DNA of 6,079 nt, taken from the NCBI GenBank assembly GCA_949283905.1, contig CASDUB010000123.1:1-6079 (forward strand). The letters are read 5' to 3'. The notes beneath the pieces were generated by a model. It saw nothing but the letters and a program-made list of their open reading frames with translations. It was not told the origin of the DNA and made no database searches. This stretch comes from an uncultured Lachnospiraceae bacterium. GTDB taxonomy: Bacteria > Bacillota > Clostridia > Lachnospirales > Lachnospiraceae. The translations under genes and the position numbers were made by a program. Numbering within the stretch: position 1 is the stretch's first letter; the number at the start of each line of letters is the position of its first letter. Of this stretch, positions 1 through 5,389 are shown piece by piece.

Positions 1-42
1 ACCGTTGAAACAGCCAGAATCGAAAGAAACCGGCTGTGGAGG

Positions 43-121
43 ACGCTTTGGAGAATCTCATTAAATTGAGTGCCGACGGTGTAAAGGCGAAAGCCGAATC
101 TCTCAGGCAAAAGAACAGAGC
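43..121 (+). ncRNA. Glycine riboswitch, one complete aptamer
   Basis: This is a glycine-binding aptamer in the leader of a sodium:alanine/glycine symporter gene. P1 is GCTTTG (45-50) with CAGAGC (116-121), six pairs with one G-U. The typical GGAGA lies at 50-54, and the strongly conserved TCTCAGGCAAAAG at 101-113, where GAGA 51-54 can pair with TCTC 101-104. A small hairpin CTCA 57-60 / TGAG 67-70 follows, then the conserved GTGCCGACGG core (70-79) and a GGC-GAAA-GCC tetraloop hairpin at 86-95. Only one full aptamer is present. Bases 1-42 hold a hairpin (10-15 with 32-37) but no second CTCTCAGG-type core, so this may be a singlet riboswitch with a remnant or ghost partner, although the window edge leaves this open. 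Glycine riboswitches before AGCS transporters are well known. Whether this one turns expression on or off cannot be read with certainty. Confidence 0.9.
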
Positions 122-148
122 TGAATTATATAGTATCTATTCAAAAGA

Positions 149-192
149 GTTCTTCAAAGCATAAAAAAGCTAAAGGGGGACTTTTTTATGTT
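149..192 (+). promoter_or_regulatory. Probable expression platform and RBS of the riboswitch
   Basis: The Shine-Dalgarno AAAGGGGGA (172-180) stands seven bases before the ATG at 188. Two competing helices are visible. Bases 149-160 can pair with the aptamer 5' strand 45-56 over 12 consecutive pairs (two G-U), which would destroy P1 and P2. Bases 158-169 can pair with 181-192 over 12 pairs (one G-U), including the start codon, with the Shine-Dalgarno in the 11-base loop. The two helices share bases 158-160. No GC-rich stem followed by a U run is present, so control at translation initiation is more likely than attenuation. The pairings are read directly; the switching role is inference. Confidence 0.55.
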
Positions 193-1570
193 ATTAGAGA
201 TAGTTCAGACTATCAACGCTTACCTCTCCGATTATATCCTTGTTTTTCTTCTTATCGGAGTAGGTCTTTGGTTTACGATCAGAACAAAATTTGTTCAGAT
301 CAGATGTTTCGGCGAAGGTATGAAAAAGACTTTCGGCGGATTTACGCTTTTTGGTGAGAAGCATAAATCGGGAATGAGTTCGTTTCAGGCTCTTGCCACA
401 TCGATTGCAGCTCAGGTTGGAACAGGAAATATAGTCGGAGCCAGCAGTGCCATCCTTACCGGAGGACCGGGAGCGATCTTCTGGATGTGGATTATTGCAT
501 TTTTAGGCATGTCGACAATATACGCCGAAGCCGTTTTAGCTCAGGAGACAAGAGTGGTTGATAAAGACGGTCATGTTGCCGGCGGACCTGTTTACTACAT
601 AAGAAAAGCATTTACAGGAAAATTCGGAAGATTTCTTGCGGGATTCTTTGCTGTAGCAATCATACTTGCACTTGGATTTTTCGGATGTATGGTTCAGTCA
701 AACTCGATTGCAGAAACATGTCAGAATGCTTTCGGAATCCCGGTATGGGTAATGGGTATCGTTATCGTAGTGATCTGTATTTTCGTATTTATGGGCGGAG
801 TTAACCGTCTTGCGTCTGTTACTGAAAAAATGGTTCCTGTTATGGCGGCTCTTGTAATTATCGGAGCTCTTATCGTGCTTATAATCCGTGCTCCGTATAT
901 CCCGTCTGTATTTGGTATGATCTTCAAATACGCCTTTAATCCTTCAGCCATCATAGGCGGCGGATTCGGATATGCCCTGAAAGTTGCGATAAGCCAGGGC
1001 GCAAAGAGAGGACTTTTCTCAAATGAAGCAGGTATGGGTTCTACACCTCACGCTCATGCTCTTGCGAAAGTAAAGAAACCTCATGATCAGGGCGTTGTTG
1101 CGATGATCGGCGTATTTATCGATACATTTGTAGTGCTTACCATAATCGCACTTGTTATCATCTCTACGATGTATACAGAAGACGGCCTTCTGGCTTCGGG
1201 AGTTATTCCTGAGAACATCAGCAGTTCAAACCTTGCGCAGACAGCCTTCGGCACTGTATTCGGAGCTGAGATAGGTTCTGCTTTCGTAGCTATATGTTTA
1301 TTCTTTTTCGCATTTTCGACTATTCTCGGATGGAACCTTTTCGGAAAGATAAACATGCAGTATCTCTTCGGAAAGAAGAGCGCTATTATATATACGATCC
1401 TGGCTATCGTATTTATATTCCTCGGAACGCTTGCGTCAAACGACCTTGTATGGAGTCTTTCCGATATGTTTAACCAGCTGATGGTTATACCGAATGCCAT
1501 CGCGCTCTTTGCGCTTACGGGATTGGTAGTTAAGAACGCGTTAAACAAACGTAAAGATAAGGAAAATTAA
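188..1570 (+). CDS. AGCS-family sodium:alanine/glycine symporter (AlsT-like)
   Basis: This is an inner-membrane carrier that moves alanine and/or glycine with a sodium ion. Its 460 residues match the usual length of the family. Hallmarks in order: the conserved first-half segment around FQALATSIAAQVGTGNIVG (66-84), which carries Asn81, Gly80 and Thr79 of the ion/substrate region; the family signature GGPGAIFWMW (92-101); the cytoplasmic-side motif GLFSNEAGMGS (275-285); and a late GW pair (381-382). Many hydrophobic segments of about 20 residues run from residue 15 to 447, and the tail is short and lysine-rich. The ATG at 188 has a strong AAAGGGGGA site seven bases upstream. The gene stands alone: a glycine riboswitch precedes it and a strong terminator follows, so glycine is probably a physiological substrate. 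The family is certain; the choice between alanine and glycine rests on the riboswitch and is inference. Confidence 0.95.
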   Translation: MLLEIVQTINAYLSDYILVFLLIGVGLWFTIRTKFVQIRCFGEGMKKTFGGFTLFGEKHKSGMSSFQALATSIAAQVGTGNIVGASSAILTGGPGAIFWMWIIAFLGMSTIYAEAVLAQETRVVDKDGHVAGGPVYYIRKAFTGKFGRFLAGFFAVAIILALGFFGCMVQSNSIAETCQNAFGIPVWVMGIVIVVICIFVFMGGVNRLASVTEKMVPVMAALVIIGALIVLIIRAPYIPSVFGMIFKYAFNPSAIIGGGFGYALKVAISQGAKRGLFSNEAGMGSTPHAHALAKVKKPHDQGVVAMIGVFIDTFVVLTIIALVIISTMYTEDGLLASGVIPENISSSNLAQTAFGTVFGAEIGSAFVAICLFFFAFSTILGWNLFGKINMQYLFGKKSAIIYTILAIVFIFLGTLASNDLVWSLSDMFNQLMVIPNAIALFALTGLVVKNALNKRKDKEN

Positions 1571-1607
1571 ATAACAGTCGGGTTTTTGAGTCCGACATCA
1601 TGAAAAT

Positions 1608-1663
1608 GACTGCTTATATCAAAAGATCAGAAAAACAGTATCTTTGGTATGAGCAGTCTTTTT
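1608..1663 (+). terminator. Intrinsic terminator of the symporter gene
   Basis: A long hairpin pairs 1608-1620 with 1646-1658 over 13 pairs (GACTGCT with AGCAGTC at its base, two G-U further up). It is extended by AAAGAT 1622-1627 with ATCTTT 1640-1645 and followed directly by TTTTT (1659-1663). A smaller hairpin without a U run, GTCGGG 1577-1582 with TCCGAC 1591-1596, lies just before it, seven bases after the symporter stop codon. The two together close the first transcription unit. Confidence 0.88.
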
Positions 1664-1698
1664 GTTGCGTCTTATATGCGGCACATAAGAGATATAAG

Positions 1699-1727
1699 TT
1701 GATTATAAGAGTAATACATGATAAAAT
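1699..1727 (+). promoter_or_regulatory. Sigma-A-type promoter for the small gene and glmS
   Basis: TTGATT (1699-1704), a 17-base spacer, then TAAAAT (1722-1727) preceded by TG at 1719-1720, an extended -10. Transcription would start near 1734, giving a leader of only about 27 bases before the ATG at 1761. The promoter sits just downstream of the symporter terminator. That position supports it. Confidence 0.7.
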
Positions 1728-1745
1728 ACATTTCATATTTTGTAC

Positions 1746-1752
1746 AGGAGGA
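1746..1752 (+). promoter_or_regulatory. Ribosome binding site that fixes the start at 1761
   Basis: AGGAGGA at 1746-1752 ends eight bases before the ATG at 1761. An in-frame TTG at 1740 would place this site inside the coding sequence, so the ATG is the real start. Confidence 0.85.
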
Positions 1753-1760
1753 TTGAAGAT

Positions 1761-1997
1761 ATGGTATCAGACAATGCACTGTATTTAAGTGCAGATGAAT
1801 ATGATTATCATTCTATAAAAAAGATTGCTCTTACAAACGGATATTTAGGAGAAATTAAAATATTCGATGCAAAAGATGAAAACAACAAAAAAGGCTATAT
1901 CGTGACATTTAAAGACTGTCCGGTAAGCATTGACGACTCGATAATTAAATTTAAGGGTCTTTTGGAAAATATAAGAAACAACCGCTTTACCAGATAA
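1761..1997 (+). CDS. Small protein of unknown function (78 residues)
   Basis: I do not recognise this protein. It is a soluble, charged chain of 78 residues with no signal peptide and no membrane segment. The first 20 residues are acidic and Tyr-rich (ADEYDYHSIKK near 11-21). The middle looks like two beta strands (about 30-36 and 45-51) joined by a charged turn rich in Asp, Glu, Asn and Lys (38-44). A single Cys-Pro pair follows (53-54), and a C-terminal helix (about 58-74) ends in basic residues. The layout suggests a small alpha/beta fold. It has its own promoter and an excellent AGGAGGA site, and glmS begins 27 bases after its stop with no terminator between, so the two are probably co-transcribed. 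A link to glmS function or control is possible but unproven. Confidence 0.8.
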   Translation: MVSDNALYLSADEYDYHSIKKIALTNGYLGEIKIFDAKDENNKKGYIVTFKDCPVSIDDSIIKFKGLLENIRNNRFTR

Positions 1998-2024
1998 GGT
2001 TAAGTTTTTGAAAGGGGAATTAAA

Positions 2025-3893
2025 ATGTGCGGAATAGTTGGATTTACGGGAAATCATCCCGCAGCTCCGATATTGTTGGACGGATTATCTAAACTTGAAT
2101 ACAGAGGATATGATTCGGCAGGTATTGCCGTAAGAAACGGAGAGGAACTTGCTGAAGTAGTTAAAGCGACAGGCAAGCTCGAAAATCTTTCAGAAAAGAT
2201 CGACGGAGGAAGAGCCATAAAAGGTTCATGCGGTATCGGTCATACAAGATGGGCTACTCACGGAGAACCGTCAAAGGTGAACGCTCATCCTCATGTATCG
2301 GGAAACTGCACCGGTTCGGCGTCGGGTACGGTTTTTTCAGAGGTTGTCGGAGTTCATAACGGCATTATAGAAAATTATCAGGAACTTAAAGAAAAGCTCC
2401 TGAAAAAAGGATATCAGTTCTACAGTGATACAGATACCGAAGTAGTTGTAAAACTTGTCGATTATTATTACAAAAAATATAATATCGGACCGGTTGACGC
2501 GATCGCAAAAACGATGGTGCGTGTACGCGGATCATATGCTCTTGAACTTATGTTCAAAGACTATCCGGGAGAAATCTGGGTTGCGAGAAAAGACAGCCCT
2601 ATGATCATAGGTATCGCAAACGGTGAGACATATGTAGCATCTGATGTTCCGGCGATCCTTAATTACACAAAAGAAGTTTATTATATCGAAAATCTTGAGA
2701 TGGCCAGACTTACTCCGGGAAATGTCGTTTTCTATGACCTCAACGGTGATGAAAAGACAAAAGAGCTCACAGAGATCACATTTACCGCTGAATCGGCAGA
2801 AAAAGGCGGATATGAACATTTCATGATGAAAGAGATCCATGAGCAGCCTAAAGTCGTGCTTGATACGATGAATTCTGTTGTTAAAGACGGCAGAATCGAT
2901 CTTACAAACGTCGGTCTTTCTGATGAAGATATAAAGAATATTTCTCAGATCACTATGGTGGCTTGCGGATCCGCATGGCATGTAGGTATGGCGGCACAGT
3001 ATGTTATCGAAGATCTTGCCAAGATTCCTGTAAGGGTAGAGCTTGCTTCCGAATTCCGTTACAGAAAGCCGCTGCTTGCAAAAGACACTCTTGTTATAGT
3101 TATATCGCAGTCGGGCGAAACGGCTGATACTCTGGCAGCGCTCCGCGAGGCAAAGGAACAGGGTGTAAAGACCCTTGCTATTGTAAATGTCGTCGGTTCA
3201 TCCATAGCAAGAGAAGCGGACAGCGTATTTTATACCCTTGCCGGACCTGAGATATCTGTAGCGACTACAAAAGCCTATACTGCGCAGCTGATAGCGTCTT
3301 ACATGCTTGCTATTAAGTTTGCTCATGTAAAAGGTATGATAGACGATGAAAAGTGCGAATACTATATCGAAGAGATAAGGACTATACCTGATAAAATACA
3401 GAAAATCATAGATGATAAAGAACGTATCCAGTGGTTCGCTTCAAAATACGCCAACGCCCACGATGTATTTTTCGTAGGACGAGGTCTTGACTACGCTATT
3501 TGTCTTGAAGGATCTCTTAAGATGAAGGAGATTTCATATATCCACAGCGAGGCGTATGCAGCAGGAGAATTAAAACACGGAACGATCTCTCTTGTTGAGG
3601 ACGGAACGCTTATCATCGGCGTTCTGACTCAGAGCGACCTGTACGAAAAGACTGTTTCTAACATGGTTGAATGCAAGGCGAGGGGAGCGTATCTTTGTGC
3701 CCTTACGACTTACGGACACTATGAGATTGAAGATACAGCTGATTTTGTGACATATATTCCTAAAGTTGATGAGCACTTTATCGGTTCGCTTTCGGTAATT
3801 CCGCTGCAGCTGCTCGGATATTATATTTCTGTTGCCAAAGGTCTTGATGTCGATAAACCGAGAAATCTCGCAAAATCAGTTACGGTAGAATAA
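2025..3893 (+). CDS. glmS: Glutamine--fructose-6-phosphate aminotransferase (isomerizing)
   Basis: A cytosolic enzyme that makes glucosamine-6-phosphate from fructose-6-phosphate and glutamine, the first step toward UDP-GlcNAc and peptidoglycan. The N-terminal glutaminase domain (about 2-250) has the nucleophile Cys2 after the start Met, HTRWATHGEPS (73-83), HNG (111-113) and TDTE (136-139). Two SIS isomerase domains follow. The first has CGSAWHVG (314-321) and SQSGETADT (361-369). The second has EGSLKMKE (495-502) and ELKHGT (515-520), and the chain ends in DKPRNLAKSVTVE (610-622). Glu502, His518 and Lys617 match the known catalytic residues. The 622 residues exceed the E. coli enzyme (609) by 13, of which 12 form an insertion between HPH (88-90) and HNG. 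The start is fixed by MCGIVGF and by AAAGGGGA at 2011-2018. No glmS ribozyme is seen upstream. Confidence 0.98.
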   Translation: MCGIVGFTGNHPAAPILLDGLSKLEYRGYDSAGIAVRNGEELAEVVKATGKLENLSEKIDGGRAIKGSCGIGHTRWATHGEPSKVNAHPHVSGNCTGSASGTVFSEVVGVHNGIIENYQELKEKLLKKGYQFYSDTDTEVVVKLVDYYYKKYNIGPVDAIAKTMVRVRGSYALELMFKDYPGEIWVARKDSPMIIGIANGETYVASDVPAILNYTKEVYYIENLEMARLTPGNVVFYDLNGDEKTKELTEITFTAESAEKGGYEHFMMKEIHEQPKVVLDTMNSVVKDGRIDLTNVGLSDEDIKNISQITMVACGSAWHVGMAAQYVIEDLAKIPVRVELASEFRYRKPLLAKDTLVIVISQSGETADTLAALREAKEQGVKTLAIVNVVGSSIAREADSVFYTLAGPEISVATTKAYTAQLIASYMLAIKFAHVKGMIDDEKCEYYIEEIRTIPDKIQKIIDDKERIQWFASKYANAHDVFFVGRGLDYAICLEGSLKMKEISYIHSEAYAAGELKHGTISLVEDGTLIIGVLTQSDLYEKTVSNMVECKARGAYLCALTTYGHYEIEDTADFVTYIPKVDEHFIGSLSVIPLQLLGYYISVAKGLDVDKPRNLAKSVTVE

Positions 3894-3935
3894 ACTATAC
3901 GGCAAAAGAAGTTATAAAAAAATTTAAATTAGTTG

Positions 3936-3964
3936 TTGACAACAGCACTTTAATAAGATAAACT
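3936..3964 (+). promoter_or_regulatory. Promoter of the tryptophan-transport operon
   Basis: A perfect consensus -35 box TTGACA (3936-3941), a 17-base spacer and TAAACT (3959-3964, four of six consensus bases). Transcription would begin near 3971, just before the first helix of the T-box. The -35 box lies inside an 11-base inverted repeat TGTTGACAACA (3934-3944). Confidence 0.7.
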
Positions 3965-3970
3965 GCAAAA

Positions 3971-4257
3971 CAAGAAAACCGATGAGAAAGAGTAGTAGCA
4001 ATAACCTCTTACCTTCAGAGAGCTGCGGATGGTGTGATCGCGGCAGGCAATGTAGTTGTGAATGGACTTTCGAGGGCGGACAGAAACGGCGCAGGCCGGA
4101 GTATGAAAGACGGAGTGACTGATCGTTAAAACAGTCGGCATATGATGGTATGCGTGAGAGGGTATGAATATATTCATATCAAGCCGGGTGGCACCGCAGG
4201 AAAAGTTTATCCTGTCCCAGCAATTACTTTGTAATTGTTGGGACTTTTTTATTTTTT
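3971..4257 (+). ncRNA. T-box leader responding to tRNA-Trp
   Basis: A class I T-box that reads uncharged tRNA and controls transcription. Stem I starts with GATGAGAAAGAGTAGTAG (3981-3998); GAAAG 3986-3990 pairs with CTTTC 4067-4071. The specifier loop reads GAA-UGG-AC, with UGG, the Trp codon, at 4063-4065. The upper arm carries the AGAGAG bulge (4017-4022) and a hairpin GCTGC 4022-4026 / GCGGC 4040-4044 with a GGTG-containing loop. Further hairpins lie at 4117-4136, 4138-4153 and 4161-4180. The antiterminator is GGG 4186-4188 with CCC 4216-4218, the seven-base bulge UGGCACC 4189-4195, and GCAGGA 4196-4201 with TCCTGT 4210-4215. UGGC would pair with an acceptor end GCCA, as in tRNA-Trp. High uncharged tRNA-Trp should therefore switch on the transporter behind it. 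Confidence 0.95.
4214..4257 (+). terminator. T-box-controlled intrinsic terminator
   Basis: GTCCCA 4214-4219 pairs with TGGGAC 4239-4244 and CAATTAC 4221-4227 with GTAATTG 4231-4237, joined by one G-U, giving a 14-bp stem closed by TTT and followed by TTTTTTATTTTTT. Bases 4214-4218 are also the 3' strand of the antiterminator, so the two folds exclude each other. Confidence 0.95.
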
Positions 4258-4278
4258 AAACAAAAGGAGGAAATTATT

Positions 4279-5355
4279 ATGATGAAACTCAGAAGAATGA
4301 CAGCATTGACAATGGCAGCGGTATTTGCGGCAGGCATGACGGCATGCGCCTCAAATAACAGTGAGTCAGGATCAGCGGAAACATCAGTTCAGGATACAGC
4401 AAAAGAAGGGGAGGCAACATACACTGTAGGCATCTGTAATTACGTTGACGATGCATCTCTTAATCAGATAGTAAAAAGCATTAAAGATACCCTGGCATCG
4501 CTCGGAGAAGAAAACAATGTAGTCTTTGATGTAAGAGAAGATAACTGTATGGCTGACGCAAATGTTATGAATCAGATCATTTCAAACTTTATCGCCGATG
4601 ATGTTGACCTTATGGTAGGCGTGGCTACTCCGGTGGCTATGGCAATGCAGGCGGCCACAGAAGATAATCAGATACCGGTCGTTTTCGCGGCAGTATCAGA
4701 TCCGGTTTCGACAGGACTTGTAGCGGATCTTGAGAAACCGGGAGCCAATATCACAGGTTCATCGGATTATCTTGATACGACGGCTATCATGAATCTTATT
4801 CTTGCCGAAAATCCTGATATAGAAACAGTAGGTCTTCTTTACGACGTTGGTCAGGATTCAAGTGCAACTCCGATAGCAGCGGCAAAAGAATATCTGGATG
4901 AGAAAAATATCGCATATAAAGAGTATAACGGAACTACAGTCGATGAGGTACAGCTGGCGGTTCAGTCGATCATTGCCGATGGAGTAGAGGCGGTATTTAC
5001 TCCTTCCGATAACACCATCATGACAGCTGAGCTTTCGATTTATGAAGATCTGGCAAACGCCGGCGTTAAACACTATGCCGGAGCCGATTCATTCGCCCTT
5101 AACGGAGCGTTTGTGGGATACGGAGTAGATTATGTGGAGCTTGGAGCTGAAACAGCAGAGATGATCAAGGGAATCCTTGTAGACGGAAATGACCCGGCCA
5201 AAACTCCTGTTCTTACATTTGACAACGGAACAGCTACAGTCAATACAGATATCTGTGAGATAATGAACATCGACTATGATGAACTTGCAAAGACTTTCGA
5301 GCCTTTCTGCACAAAAGTAGAACCGATAACTACTGCAGAGTCGTTTGAAGAGTAA
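4279..5355 (+). CDS. trpX: Tryptophan ABC transporter substrate-binding lipoprotein
   Basis: The extracellular binding component of an ABC importer, belonging to the ABC_sub_bind (DUF534) family that includes TrpX. The N-terminus is a lipoprotein signal: a basic start (KLRR), a hydrophobic stretch and a lipobox ending in MTAC with Cys23 as the lipidated residue. A Ser/Glu/Thr-rich linker follows (about 24-46), then two lobes. Family marks include GVATPVAMAMQAA (114-126), VVFAAVSDPVSTGLV (134-148), PGANITGSSD (154-163) and VFTPSDNT (239-246) before the final segment. The first of two adjacent ATGs (4279) is chosen because AAAAGGAGG ends eight bases before it. The Trp T-box upstream makes tryptophan (or a precursor such as indole or anthranilate) the likely ligand. 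The protein has no tryptophan at all. The permease gene starts 34 bases on. Family assignment is firm; ligand rests on the regulation. Confidence 0.9.
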   Translation: MMKLRRMTALTMAAVFAAGMTACASNNSESGSAETSVQDTAKEGEATYTVGICNYVDDASLNQIVKSIKDTLASLGEENNVVFDVREDNCMADANVMNQIISNFIADDVDLMVGVATPVAMAMQAATEDNQIPVVFAAVSDPVSTGLVADLEKPGANITGSSDYLDTTAIMNLILAENPDIETVGLLYDVGQDSSATPIAAAKEYLDEKNIAYKEYNGTTVDEVQLAVQSIIADGVEAVFTPSDNTIMTAELSIYEDLANAGVKHYAGADSFALNGAFVGYGVDYVELGAETAEMIKGILVDGNDPAKTPVLTFDNGTATVNTDICEIMNIDYDELAKTFEPFCTKVEPITTAESFEE

Positions 5356-5389
5356 TTAAGAAAATTTTAATTGAAAGGAATTCGTTATA

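Noticed and set aside
163..187. A-run/T-run before the symporter start as a possible terminator
   Set aside because: The stem is A-U only and the U run forms its 3' arm and is not a free tail, so it does not fit an intrinsic terminator; it is better read as a start-codon hairpin.
1087..1548. 153-codon minus-strand open frame opposite the symporter
   Set aside because: It is the shadow of a strongly conserved gene, with no recognisable domain and no promoter or binding site seen.
1740..1760. TTG start giving an 85-residue form of the small protein
   Set aside because: The strong AGGAGGA site would lie inside the coding sequence, and no Shine-Dalgarno precedes the TTG.
1600..1788. 62-codon + strand open frame after the symporter
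   Set aside because: It runs through the terminator hairpin and the next promoter, has no ribosome binding site, and overlaps the well-supported small gene in another frame.
2532..2981. 149-codon minus-strand open frame opposite glmS
   Set aside because: It has Cys/His/Ile-rich composition typical of a reverse-strand shadow and lies wholly inside conserved glmS.
3950..4177. 75-codon minus-strand open frame
   Set aside because: It lies across the T-box stem I and downstream helices, which explain the sequence constraint.
5354..5372. AATTAA/TTAATT hairpin between the lipoprotein and permease genes
   Set aside because: It is only A-T pairs with no following U run, too weak to be a terminator; it is probably ordinary A/T-rich spacer.
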